From Rhododendron vialii (lineage: Eukaryota > Streptophyta > Magnoliopsida > Ericales > Ericaceae), in the NCBI RefSeq assembly GCF_030253575.1, contig NC_080568.1, positions 25,299,501 to 25,363,500 on the forward strand: a stretch of 64,000 bases of DNA. The letters are read 5' to 3'. How positions within the stretch are numbered: the stretch's first letter is position 1; each line of letters starts with the position of its first letter. The position numbers and the translations under genes were made by a program. This document shows, in pieces, positions 1-11,993 of this stretch. The notes below the pieces were generated by a model. That model was given only the letters and a program-made list of their open reading frames with translations. It did not search any database and was not told the DNA's origin.

Positions 1-839
1 TCTTCATTTTCTAGCCTGTTCGTCACATGCTCAAATTGAGACCTTTCGAATAATTTGGGGGCCCTTTGCAAAGTCGGATATTATTTTGTTTTTCTTTGAA
101 ATTTGTTATGGTCATTTTTCACACATCTGTTCCTCTCACTTTATTGTTTGGGTTGTTTTCAAATCTTTATCGCTGGTTTAATAGTATAATTGCAAATTCA
201 TAGGACAAATGAACCTCTCGTGACTGTTTTGTTGTTCATCTTTTGGTTGGGAAAGCTTAGATTATAAAATCGTAGCTTCCCCCTTATGAAAGGTAAACGA
301 CCTTTTCCAATTTCTATGCATCTATCTCACAAACAACTCCATCTTCACGGGAAAAAAAAAATCTGACAAATAACTCAATCTTCAAACCTCGTGGTGCTCG
401 TAAGCTGGAGCGTACATTCTGAGTTATCATGAATAAAACAAAAGAACAACTCATTCTGTAAACCGTCTAGAGACAAATTGTCTTTTAAATAGTTGAGATT
501 ACTTTGTCTAGGATTTTACTTATTGTGCAGATTCAATAGTCTCCAGTTGCCAACTTAGCTCCATCATTCACAATTTATGTGGATATCCACACAGGTGAAA
601 ATATATCTCCTATGTTTTTCAAGGCTTTGGTCTAAAACCATACAATCTGTTATAATTTGTTTGGGAAAATGTTGAATCGTAAGTCCTGGATTGAAAATAT
701 TCATATATGAAAATCATTGAAATGGTAAGTGCGGATATAATAACGTAGTGAGTCTAAATTGTTTGTAGTTCCGCAAATTATTGGAAAACTTATTTAGTAC
801 GTTCTCTCCTTGATACTTTATCTGTGATTGGTATTACAG
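1..839 (+). other. Upstream intron of the 14-3-3 gene (no exon seen)
   Basis: This AT-rich stretch runs up to a good acceptor (ATTACAG, ending at 839) that opens the first visible 14-3-3 exon. I searched it for the usual first exon of plant 14-3-3 genes (the segment ending YMAKLAEQAERYD or similar) and did not find it. The region is therefore probably intron, with the start codon to the left of the window. Confidence 0.6.
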
Positions 840-2801
840 AAATGGTTGAGAGTATGAAAACAGTTGCAAAACTTGATGTGGAGTTGACTGTGGAGGAGAG
901 GAACCTGCTTTCTGTAGGGTACAAGAATGTGATTGGTGCCCGGAGAGCATCTTGGCGTATTATGTCTTCAATTGAGCAGAAGGAGGAGTCTAAGGGGAAT
1001 GAGAATAATGTTAAGCTCATTAAGAGTTATCGCCAGAAGGTAGAGGAGGAACTTTCGAAGATCTGCAATGACATTTTGACCATCATTGACAAGCACCTTG
1101 TTCCCTCTTCCAACTCCGGAGAAGCAACTGTTTTTTACTACAAGATGTGAGTCCCGTTGGCCCTAATTTTTTGGGATTACTTTCTGTGACAAGTCCAATT
1201 GTTAGATGCTTGACAATACTTTACATGTGGAATATGGTTAATCATCACCAGATATAAGACATCAAAAACAGTACATGACATAAGGCAAGTGAATTGTATA
1301 AAGTTCGACGCAGAGCTTTTTGGTTGGTAAGTTATAGCAGCACTGAGCAACATCCAATAGTTGTATAATGTGATAGAGAGGTTAATCTATATTCGCATGC
1401 AAGGAAACATTCAGTTTTTTCTAGTTTTATACTTCATTTATACATGGGGGGAGGAAATTAACCATCTCTTTGATCTTTTGTTTCTCTCCCTTATGGTTGA
1501 AAGTGGTTTGGTTGGGGCACTTGGGCGATGCTTGAATGTGCTTGGTTTTCTTTTTCTGATGCTTTTCTTCCGAAACCTAAAGATAATCTCTTTTGTACTC
1601 CGACGAATTTAGGAAAGGCGACTACTTCCGGTATCTTGCTGAATTTAAGACTGACCAGGAAAGAAAAGAGGCTGCTGAACAATCACTGAAAGGCTATGAG
1701 GCACGGTTAATTTTCTTTATGTCTTACTGATAAGCGATAATTGATGGACTGCTACATAATGGCATAGCAATTTTTGCTGGGGAGCATTTTTGCAATTTAC
1801 AATCTGCTTCCATACAAACACTTTCGATTTTTTTGTGTCTTTATTTATACAAATTGCTCTTTCATTTATGCAAAAGTGCGTAATTAATTGATAAATGAAA
1901 GGGCAGTTTTATATCCACATAAAAATGGAAATTTTGAGTTTCAGTGCGAAACGGGAGTGTGGAAATCATTTTCTGTTTCTTAAAGCTTTCGTCTGATGTG
2001 TCTTCTTGATGCTGTTTCATTTTCAGGCTGCTTCGGCCACCGCAAATACAGATCTGCCTTCAACGCACCCAATTCGTCTTGGCCTTGCTCTCAACTTCTC
2101 TGTCTTCTATTATGAGATAATGAATTCTCCTGAGAGGTAGTTCTTAGTTTGTAGTTCTAAATATTTCTTGTGTCAGATGTTGAAGGCTTTTCTTACAATG
2201 TAACATTTTCATCCAAACTTTTTTGGCTAATTGATGACATTGAATTGCAGAGCATGCCATTTGGCTAAACAAGCTTTTGATGAAGCAATTGCAGAGTTGG
2301 ACACCTTGAGTGAAGAGTCATACAAGGACAGCACACTGATTATGCAGCTTTTGAGAGATAACCTCACTCTCTGGACTTCTGATTTGCCCGAAGATGGAGG
2401 TATAGAGTAGCCATAGACAAATAACATTAGGAGTTTGATCAAAGGATTTCAAAGGAGCAGATTTGGCTTTGATCGCTTAGACTCGCATCTTAATCCATTG
2501 TTTTGAAAGGTCTTCTATTGAAAGATAGACAATGGATGTGATTATTCACTTCAATATGAGTCGGTGAAATTTGGTATGATTCTGGCATATATTTAAGCTG
2601 CACATGGCTGAAGAAAGGATATTTAAAAAAAAGTGAATTTGAGGCGCATGTTAATCGGAAATCTACTTGCATCCAAATGACACAGTTAGACTTTAGTTTT
2701 GCATGTAGAAACCTGCATGCGACAGCGATCTTATTTTTTCAATCCCCTTTGCAGGTGATGACAACTTGAAAGCTGAAGAACCCAAAACAGCAGAAGCTTA
2801 G
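840..2801 (+). CDS. 14-3-3 protein, epsilon-like (iota/D type), 5' partial
   Basis: Phosphopeptide-binding adaptor that acts as a dimer on phosphorylated client proteins such as H+-ATPases, kinases and transcription factors. Five coding exons are visible: 840-1146, 1613-1700, 2027-2136, 2251-2399 and 2755-2801 (TAG stop). Together they give an unbroken frame. Family signatures include [56 protein letters not shown] and the near-invariant [19 protein letters not shown] (helix 9), then a short acidic tail ending AEEPKTAEA. Basic pocket residues K and R lie in the YKNVIGARR region, and the RY pair is in FRYLAEF. The wording fits the plant epsilon group, closest in memory to Arabidopsis GRF12 (iota). 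The first exon (helices 1-2, about 30 residues) lies outside the window. Intron 1701-2026 appears to use a GC donor. Family assignment is firm; the isoform is an inference. Confidence 0.93.
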
Positions 2802-4440
2802 GTTTTTGCTTTCATTTGGTTTTCTAAATGTCATCTTTTATTAGTCTTTGACGACTAAGAATGTCGGTCCAGCTTTTGTTACTGTTGCAACTTCAAAATT
2901 TCTGTCTTTTTTGCAGCATTGATGAATGATGAGTCAAATTGGCTCCTTTACTGAGCCTTTCTCAAACGAGGATTACATTCGACGATGGCTTACATTCTTT
3001 CGTTGGAGGGTCAACTTTTCGGGACATCTGAAGCCACAAGATGAATAGAATTTTTGTTCCGAACTTATCTCCTTCCCATGTCAATCATTGATTACCGATT
3101 GTTCTGCCTTCATGTTTTTTCTTCCTATAAACTACTTTTCATGCAAAAATATTTATCTTTTGCCCTTGGGTAAATCTTTTACATTCAGCTCTTGTTCTGC
3201 TGTAAACTCTGTTCTTGGACAAATTTCATAGAACAGAGGATTGCGACGATTTGTTACATTCGCAATTTGAAAAATGCAAGGGGAAAAAAAATCATTTTTG
3301 TCGAAGTCAACTAGACAATGGAACAATAGGTACCACAGGAAATCAACCCTGATCTGTTTTGTTGGTTATAACGATTGATGAGACATACTTCAAAGTATGT
3401 CAATTTGTAATGAACTACTCCTACACTGTTAAAAGGCATGAAAAGTGTGAGCGAGCGCGCGCGCGAGAGAGAGAGAGAGACATTTTAGTTATTTTTTTAA
3501 TTATACAGAAGGTTATACATATGAAAGTGTTAACACATGTCCAACCATTTAAACCAATAATAAAGTGAATACATCTTTAATGTTAGTACAATCACATAAA
3601 TTACGAAATCAACTAACCAACAATACCCAAATCATTACATCAAAAAATACCTTGAGCTACAACTACACAAAAGTCTCAAAATCAATTGTAATACCCTTTT
3701 CGAGTCGTATCATTTAGGTTAAATTAAACAGGTTGCAACAGAAAATCAAACGTTTATTCATGTCCTTCTCGAGTTACAATGTTCTATTAAAAAAAACCCG
3801 CAGAGAATGTGAACCTCACCCCAAAATTAAGGGTCAAAGCTAAATGAAAGCCACCCAGTCTTAGTTTTCCACTTTCGTTTGTGTATTTTTTTCATGTTTT
3901 TTCTTTCACACGAATACATTTTTTTTTTAGTTTATTTAATTTTACATAATTTCACACCAAATTAAAGAGCCCATGGATTCAAATAATCAACTATCAAATG
4001 ATTGGTTTGAGGTTTTTTTTATTGTTTTTCATATGTCACAAAAAAGTAAACAGAATTTGTGAAAGATCTGATAGTAATTTGAAAACTATTCTATTCTCCG
4101 TAGTGTGAATAAACTAGACTTTCACATCTATCATGTCTTGTCTCATGTAGAAATAAGGATCTTCTCGTCTCTTAAAAGAGACTTGAGACTTCTGTTCGGG
4201 TAAATTCCGATTCTTAGGTCCGTCTTGATGATCGAACATTAAGCACGTCAGAATTTATATTTATATTAATTGGTTATCGTTTAATATAGTAGTATTTTTG
4301 AACCATATTTATTTGGTCGGAAATAGGTTTTTATCCAATGTTACCATATTTTCTAAACTCATTTTCCTTGAGATAAAATGTAGGTATTTTGAAACTATAT
4401 CAAACGATATCGGACGGACCCAAAAGGAAATGGCCCGGAC
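2802..4440. other. 3' flank of 14-3-3 gene and intergenic spacer
   Basis: Presumed 3'UTR of the 14-3-3 gene, then AT-rich spacer. A short purine/pyrimidine microsatellite lies at 3451-3480: GCGAGCGCGCGCGCGAGAG followed by GA repeats, so alternating CG then GA. I see no coding potential here. Confidence 0.6.
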
Positions 4441-4533
4441 AGGACCGTCCAGTCAAGGATCCTGTCCCTCGGACAAAATGAGAGGGTGAGAGAGGCAGCA
4501 GAGGCAATCATCAGGAAACCTCTACGGCTCTAC

Positions 4534-4588
<55 letters not shown>

Positions 4589-4696
4589 TTTTCCGATCGC
4601 GGCGGGGACACCGTCGGAAGCACCTCCTCGCCGGCGAGACTCTATCAACTCTCAATCACAAATTTATCCAGACCGGTCCCCAACTGATTTTTGAAG
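4441..4696 (+). other. Likely 5'UTR exon of the F-box gene with (TC)n tract
   Basis: A (TC)24 microsatellite spans about 4537-4584 and is followed by GC-richer sequence ending in GAAG|GTATGA at about 4696, a good donor. The next acceptor, TTATCAG at 5180, lies about 40 bases before the F-box ATG. The segment is therefore probably a non-coding first exon, with a 5'UTR intron of about 480 bases. CT-rich leaders of this type are common in plant promoters and 5'UTRs. The transcription start is not determined. Confidence 0.5.
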
Positions 4697-5222
4697 GTAT
4701 GAATAACCAAAAATTTTGCACAGGATTTCATTCTGTTTTCTCTGCTTTTGTTTTAAGGGATCTAAAGTTTCATGGCGCGGTTCCTAGATTAGTTTTCCGT
4801 AGAGGTAGATTTCCGAGTACCTCTAATTGTTGAAACCCCTGATATGTTGTTAGATTCATTGTTCCTTGAATCCCTCATTTCCATGGTTTTTTAGAACCTT
4901 GAAGTTGTTGACTTTAGATGGGGGCTTACGTCAATAGAGACATCTTGTAATATTGTCGATTTGATTCATGAATTTTTTAGTTTGTTGCTCTTTTGCAGTT
5001 CAGAAAAAGCAAGGGTTTTAAATTTGATACTGTATGATTTAGCCGATTAATTTTTCGAGTTTCATATGCGCTGCCCATTCAACACAAAACTGTTCTCTTG
5101 CTAGTTTTGATGTGAGCTGACGTTGTTTTATTCACGAAAGAATAAAAGGACACTTTTATTTGTTATCCGTGTGTTATCAGGAAAGGAAAAGACTCTTCAG
5201 AACAGAGTTTGAAGGTGGCAAA

Positions 5223-8034
5223 ATGCAAAGCAATTGGACTGGAAATTGTCCGCAAGATGTGTTGACTGAGATACTCCTAAGGCTGCCCGTGAAATCCCTC
5301 TTGCGATTCAAGTGTGTCTGTAAGTACTGGTATACTGTCATCGAAAGCCCTGGTTTTGTTCGCGAGCACTTCAACCACGAGAACAATCGCACCCGTCTCC
5401 TTTACTATACTTCTGACAATGACAGAGAAGGCGTCTCCTTTTTGCCTGATGAAACACTGTTAGGCATTTCCTCTCCAAACGATGTAATTGATTATATACA
5501 GTGCCCACAGATTGAAGCACATCTCATTGGCCCCATTGATGGCTTGTTTTTCGTACACAAATGCGGGTATGACAGTGCCAAGCCTATGGCTCTGTGGAAC
5601 CCTTCTACAAGAGAGTTCAGGCCCCTCCCTATCTCTCCTATTACACCACCTTATTTCTACACCGAGCACACTTTTGGATTTGGGTTGGACCCATTGACTG
5701 GCAATTACAAAGTTATTTGGATCCGCTTCATGGTTGATGACCGAACAGGGAACCCACTGCCTTATTTTGTGGTTGCAGTCTACACTTTAGATAGTGATAA
5801 TTGGAGATATCTTGATCCTCTCACACATACAACGTGCAGCCTACACAATTCTTTGTCTACCACATGTATAAATGGAGCTTATTACTGGCTGGTATCTTAC
5901 GATCATGCTAAACATTCGATCCTTGCATTTGACATGCACTGTGAGGATTTCAAACATATAGAGGGGCCTGATCATCCTGAAGGAAAACAGGGGTCCCTTG
6001 CATTGTGCAATGACTATATTGCTCTGTTCCTTTGCCAAACAGGTGTATTGTTTCAATCTAGTATTGACATTTGGGTGATGAAGGAGGAAGGGTGTTGGGA
6101 CAAATTGGTTACTGTTGAACCTTCTGTAGAAGTCAGCCGGCCACTTGGGTTTTGGAATGATGAGGTTTTCCTAGAAAGTAGCTCTTCGGAGTTGTTCTTG
6201 TACAAGCATGATACCCATGAAATCAGGAATCTTGGAATATATGGAGATAACAAGGCAGTGTTTTGTTATAAGGAGAGCTTACTTTCAGCGAAGGGACAAA
6301 ATGAGGATCCACAGCGATGCCCTTTTTCTGACATAGTTGGTGACGACCTCAAATATATTGTCCCAGCGGCTAAAAGAAAGGGTACGTGTCATCATTGTGT
6401 ATCGAATCTTTTAAATTGCTTGTGCGTGATTAGTAACATAACAAATGCTTAAACTAGGAAAAGATTTGGAGATTGTGACTTCAAAGGATACTTTATAGTG
6501 ATTGTTTACGCGTGCTGTTTAATCCTTTTTCGGATACCAGCACGCGTCTGATATGCCCCGATACTTATCAAATACGGCAAATGAGAATCATAATATTTAT
6601 TGTAAATGTTTTTAATTTTGGATACGTTTAGGATACACACACGATACTTATGGTTATCGGATACGACGGGATACTTTCTGGATACAACGGGGTTAAAACG
6701 ATTTTTTTTTTTGAAGTATTTGGTAAGGGTGAAACTGCAAATAAACCTGAAGGCTGAATGGTATACATTCAGGATAGATGTATTTGTATTAAACAAAACC
6801 CTAAGTACAAACGAGTCGATGGATACGCACCCTGTATATAGTACTCCCTCCATCCCTTTTTAAATGTCCTGCTTCGTAACTCCAACTTATTAAAAAGACA
6901 TCATCATTACACCTTTCACATCAACTTTTTCCTCCACTTTCCCTACTTACCCATCATCATTACACTTTTACTCATTAACTTTTCAAAATAAAATCTACTT
7001 TTAGGGACAAAATAGACAATACACCAACTTTTACCCTCCTAACTTTACAAAATGGACACTTATTAAGGGACAGCCCAAAATGGAATACTGGACACAAAAA
7101 AAGGGACGGAGGGAGTAGATATCACTGTATATATGCAGGGTATTTGTCTTATTCTTATTTTTCCTGATACATGCTCAAATTTTTTTTCCAAGTTACTAAT
7201 TGCTATGCCACATTTTTATAAAACCCTATGCTAATGTTGTTTTTTTGTTAAATAACGGAATCATAATTGTACATTGAAGTTGATGATTGAAGACTTGAAG
7301 TTGATATGAGTGGCGATTAACAGGAATTTTCACTTTTTGTTTGGACAAATGTCATGTGTTGGATGTTTCGTATGTGCTTGATTAGCTTCTTCTTTTTTTC
7401 GTACTTCTAGCAATTGCTATGTGCTAAATGCTAGATATTAGCAATTCATTGAAAGCATTATTCTTTTATGTCTAGAACAAGACTTATCATTATAGATATA
7501 ATAGAATTTTTATGTTTATGTATGTTGAGCCATATAGGCGCTTAAATAGCTGATATTGGTTAGTGTAAAGATGTCCGATGCCTCTGAACAGATGCAAATC
7601 ATGATATCAGGAACAGAAAAGTGTCCAATTGAGGACTACTCCATATGGTTTGATACAACCTAGCTCATAGTTCCTAAGATTAATGATACATTTCCAAACT
7701 AAGCATGGGGATATTGTTCATTGAGTTGTATTTGGACTTGTCATTTTCTTTATGTTCTGATTATTGTGCCTTTGAGTTGTATTTATTTGCAGTCATGGTG
7801 GATAAAACAGAGGAGTTGGCTAAGTTGTTTGAATGCTTCCGTCGTGAACAAGAATTCTATGACAGACGAGATCGGTTGAGCGATGAGTTTGAGGATGTTC
7901 ACGGTCTTCCTGAGGCGGATTTAGCTAAAGGGTGGCAAATGATCTTTAACGATCCTGAAAAACTTGAAACTTTTTTCACTCTTGACGGGGCTCAGAGAAA
8001 CCTTTATGTAGAGAAACTTGTTCGTGGAGGCTAA
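5223..8034 (+). CDS. F-box protein, S-locus-F-box-like (FBA domain)
   Basis: Predicted substrate-recognition subunit of an SCF E3 ubiquitin ligase. Exon 1 (5223-6381) encodes 386 residues. The N-terminal F-box is at about residues 7-50 (PQDVLTEILLRLPVKSLLRF, then CVCKYW), followed by an F-box-associated interaction domain with family landmarks LIGPIDGLFFV, ALWNPSTREFRPLP, FGFGLDPLTGNYKV, VAVYTLDSDNWRYLD, DIWVMKEEGCW and VFCYKESLL. The architecture and wording match the SLF/CPR1-like group. The first in-frame ATG after the 5'UTR acceptor is at 5223. If exon 1 is read through, the frame stops at 6452. However, AAAGG|GTACGT at 6382 is a strong donor, and splicing to the acceptor at 7792 stays in frame and adds an 80-residue acidic tail ending YVEKLVRGG at 8034, giving 466 aa. 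The tail exon could instead be a separate small gene starting at 7795. A Stowaway element lies in the intron. Confidence 0.88.
6844..7115. mobile_element. Stowaway-type MITE in F-box intron
   Basis: The ends CTCCCTCCATCCC and GGGACGGAGGGAG are inverted repeats flanked by the dinucleotide TA on both sides (6842-6843 and 7116-7117). This is the classic Tc1/mariner Stowaway signature. It is about 270 bp with no coding capacity and lies in the intron proposed between the two F-box exons. Confidence 0.9.
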
Positions 8035-8474
8035 ATATCCGTGGGATTTTATTTTCTGGTTGTTCTGTGGGGGGGATTTTTAGGTTCTTCGGGTCCTCTT
8101 CTGTTCTGTTCACTCTCTGAGTTACAGACATTTTGGTTTTAAGTAAACCCCTGAGAATGTCAGATGTTAATGCTGCAACTTCGTTCTTTATTTTTTATCT
8201 GCTCTGCAACTTTTTGAGATGATTGTAGGATTGTCATATCCGCGGTGTTCTTTGCCACTGATCTATTTCTTGTTATGCCAACTGTGGTTTCTCTCATTGA
8301 GCAGAGCTAGACGTTGGATTTTTGTTGGTTCTGTTGGAGGTTTATCACCCTTTGTACTTTCTTTTTGTTTTTCCGGATTAGTGGAGTACGGTATAACTTT
8401 TCACACGAAATATTTCACTGCTGCATCAGAATTCCTTATTCCCCGTTACCAATTCTTTCCGAATTTCCAGTTCC

Positions 8475-8508
<34 letters not shown>

Positions 8509-8988
8509 TCATTTATGGCACAAGAGTAGTGGGATCCGTTAGTCGCGCTCATGGGGAAGCTACACCGGTCGCCTCTGCTTATCATCCTTATCAAAGACCA
8601 GAAAAGGTTGGCGGATGAGAAAGGATGTACAGCCCACGCAATAACCTCTTTAATTTATAAATAAAAAATAAAAAATCACTAGGAAAAAAATCATGCCATC
8701 CCCCTCTTCCTCCCTGCCCGTCTCTCTCACAGTTTCTTTTATAGAATTTTTGAATTGGGTCCGGGTCTTCTTCGTATCCACCAAAGCAAATCGAGCAGCA
8801 AACCAAGCATATACGTATCTCATCCTCTATAAATTATTTAAACAAATCATCGGAGTATAAAATATATTCCCCATACATACGTATATGTATATGTATATGT
8901 ATAGAATCGGTTTCCCTCACAATAAATAACACAGTTTTTTAAAACAAAATCTCAACCATTTATTTCAATGGCTGATATTAGAACACTC
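8035..8988. other. F-box 3' flank and spacer
   Basis: Presumed 3'UTR of the F-box gene, then spacer with a (CT)n tract at about 8474-8508. No open frame with recognisable protein character was found. Confidence 0.5.
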
Positions 8989-9368
8989 CAGTCAGTCTCA
9001 AATGAGGAAATCCTTATTTTAGTTAAAATGCGGACCTCCTTATTTCTCCCATTTTCCGATCGAATTTCGATGATCCGAGCCGCTCAATGTGTTCAGAACG
9101 TGATTTTAAGGGTACTCGCTAGAAATCGCCAAAAAAAATGACCGGGAAGGGCTTCATCCGAGCAGTTTTTGTTTGAACCGTTCAATAAAAAACAAACAAA
9201 AACTGCTCGGATGAAGCCCTTCCCGGTCATTTTTTTTTGCTGATTTCTCGTAGATACCCTTAAAATCACGTTCCGAACACATTGAGCTGCTCGGATCATC
9301 GAAATTCAATCGGGAAAGGGAGGTTTGCATTTTATTAAAATGAGGTAGTCCTTACGGGAGACGAACTG
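8989..9368. mobile_element. Long-TIR foldback element with 10-bp target duplication
   Basis: Two arms of about 185 bases are near-perfect inverted repeats. For example, ATTTCGATGATCCGAG on the left is mirrored on the right, as is TGACCGGGAAGGGCTTCATC. They meet at a short loop near 9180-9190. The direct repeat TAGAACACTC flanks the element on both sides (8979-8988 and 9369-9378). Long TIRs and a 9-10 bp target duplication fit a non-autonomous Mutator-like foldback. It has no coding capacity. A transcript would fold into a long hairpin. Confidence 0.85.
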
Positions 9369-9419
9369 TAGAACACTCTCTCTCCATCTCCTCCCCTAAT
9401 CCCTACCTCTATCCCTCCC

Positions 9420-10398
9420 CATTGGCGGAGCAACAATTTTAGATGGAGGGGGGCCGACTTAAGAAAGTATTTTCATTAAGAAATATGGTTAGCGTGTCGC
9501 GTAGCTTTTGGACTACATTACTATATTGTAGTATTCGACATTGTTCTACTTTTCAGTCGAAAATTGCAACACTCAGTGTGATTATTTTCATCAATGGAAA
9601 AAATTGAGAAAATTTTACATGACAATGAAGTACAATTTTTGATAAGTTCACATCAAAATTTTCAGAGATTTGTATGCTACTTTATTTTATACATACTAAT
9701 TATATTATATAATACTAATACTTGTCCATGCCTACGGCACTTGCTAGCAAGTAGCTCAAACACTAAATCGATTCATTAGTGTGTAGTATATGATCCTCTT
9801 CTTAGTGGCACGAAAGAGAATTACTCATGCTTACGGCACTTTTCAAACTAAAATTTTAAGCTAGCTACAAAGAACATTTCTAACACCAAAAACTGCCACG
9901 ATGATCCCAATAGAGCATTGCCTTTGCTTTTAGACACTAAAACTCCCAAAAAAAAAAAAAAGAGACAAAAATCCAAAAAAAATCCCAATCCCAGTAAACT
10001 CCAAAAATTTCCAAATGCCTTTGCTTTTAGGGAGCTTTCTTTACCCACCGTCCACGCAGTTCGTAGGCTTTCTTCCAAATGGATATGGTTTCTTTGTTAG
10101 ACCCCCTTTGCTAACACCAAAACTTCAAAAAAACAGAGACCAAAAATCCAAAAAAAAATCCCAATAAACTCCAAAAAATTCCAAATACATTTGCTTTCAC
10201 GAAGCTTTCTTGACCCAGCTCCCACTGTCCACGATACGCGACAGATTTGAAAGATTTCACCGGGTAAGGAACATTTCACGCAGCTTTGTTGGCCCAGATT
10301 TGAAAGATATCGCCGGAGATTCGAAAGAGCGGCGTCAATCAAGAGAGAGAGTGTTGGCCCAAATTTGAAAGATTTCGCTAGAGATTCGAAAGAGCGGT

Positions 10399-10429
<31 letters not shown>

Positions 10430-10710
10430 CCCGAACGCTAGTAGAAGCAGGGTTTTTTTTTTTTTTTAAATGCTTCCGACAAAATCTGATTTGGGTAAAA
10501 AGAACTGATAGCAATTTTGTAATATATTTGTAAGAGTGTGAGTGTTTTCTTAAAAGAGTTGTAGAGCACACATCAGCTCTTAGATCAAATGAATCTCAGT
10601 CCTCCTTTCAACTTGTGTTTGTGTGATTTCCACACATTTGTGTTTTAGTAGGTAGATTAACAAAATTCTCAAATAGGGGGGTGGCCGGGCCCTGCACACA
10701 TCCGCCACTA
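9420..10710. mobile_element. Non-autonomous hAT-like element, 1.3 kb
   Basis: The ends CATTGGCGGA and TCCGCCACTA are short inverted repeats, and the 8-bp sequence TCCCTCCC flanks both ends (9412-9419 and 10711-10718), as expected for hAT elements. Inside, diverged direct repeats of a segment containing TTGCTTT..GGAGCTTTCTT..CCCAC occur near 10015-10060 and 10190-10235. A GATTCGAAAGAGCGG motif also occurs twice, near 10318 and 10382. A (GA)n tract lies at about 10399-10429. No transposase frame is visible. Confidence 0.75.
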
Positions 10711-11154
10711 TCCCTCCCCACTTCACACCCCCACTTTTTCAAGACCCAACTCCGGTCGGTTCCTCCTCCTAGACCATCAAACTAGTACCGATATTTGAAT
10801 GAGTTAGTTTTTTACGGAAAATCTTAAAAACATGTTGTAAACAAATTGAATGACTCCGATCATTTGCATGACGCTCCAATTATTTTTGTGTCAAAACTTA
10901 TGTCAAATGTTTTGTGCCTTGAACCCTCCCATATATAATCCACCCTTTTTTATCATATCTATTTCCCTCATTTTATATCCACCCACAATCAATTCGATTG
11001 ACAAACGACCCGTTAACGTGTTTCTCGCCCAGAAATATATGTTGCTTTCTGCAGCAATTGATCATGCATTTCACTTTCCAGTTTCCCAGAATGTTAGGTT
11101 GGTGTGTAATTGGACTTTGATCTTTCGCCGCTAGAAATGTAGGAAGACTAAATA

Positions 11155-11437
11155 CTCTCTCCGTCTCTTTTTTAGAGTTCAGTATTCCATTTTAAGATAT
11201 TCCTTAATAAGTGCACATTTTTTAAAGTTAATGGGTAAAAGTTGGTACATTTTTTCATTTTGTCTCTAAAAAGATATTTCATTTTGAAAAATTATTGAGT
11301 AAATGTGTAATAATGATGTCTTCATAAAGGGTAAGTAAGAAAAGTTGAAGTAAAAATTAACGTGAAAGCTGTAATGATGATAGCTCATTAATAAGTTGGA
11401 GTTACAAAGCTAAATACTGAAAAAGAGACTGAGAGAG
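11155..11437. mobile_element. Degenerate Stowaway-type MITE
   Basis: TIRs CTCTCTCCGTCTC and GAGACTGAGAGAG face each other and are flanked by TA (11153-11154, 11438-11439). The interior resembles the copy at 6844-7115 (TATTCCATTTTA, TTGTCTCTAAAA and similar words). It is a decayed member of the same group. Confidence 0.75.
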
Positions 11438-11993
11438 TAGGATGTATACAATAGTCTATGCTTGCTTGTTCATATACTTGTACAAACCAATCCTGAGGAC
11501 TAATGCCACCATCCAGTAGTCCAATTCATATACTTGAGGTTTAATTACAAAAAGTACTCTTGTAGAGCTCATGATTTTGGTATTACTTTACTTAATTTCT
11601 CCACCGGTCTTACTACGAGACCGATTTTATTCATCCTAACTTTGTTCACCCTCTTGAAGATATGCTCATTCCATATTCCACAACGATAATCAAAATCGTT
11701 CATATTGTCCAAACTCATTTATTAGGAGACTGTGCAAAAATTCAGATTAATTAGATATTGGTAAGCGCTTGATTTGAAAGTTTGATTTTTCAGTCAAGGA
11801 TTTCAAACAATAAAAAATAAAACTCCTAGATTAAGCACTAATTGACATCGTATTGAGCTGAAATTTGTTAGCAGCTCCTAGAAAATGAATCTAGAAAAAT
11901 GAACGATTTTGATAAGCAAAGTAAGATATGGAATGAGCATAGCCTCGCCGAGGGTGAACAAAATTGCTCTCTGTCATACTACCAAGCTACTGA

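Noticed and set aside
6506-6863. Frames of 115 aa (-) and 85 aa (+) between the F-box exons
   Set aside because: They lie in the proposed intron, partly overlap a Stowaway end and show no conserved motif.
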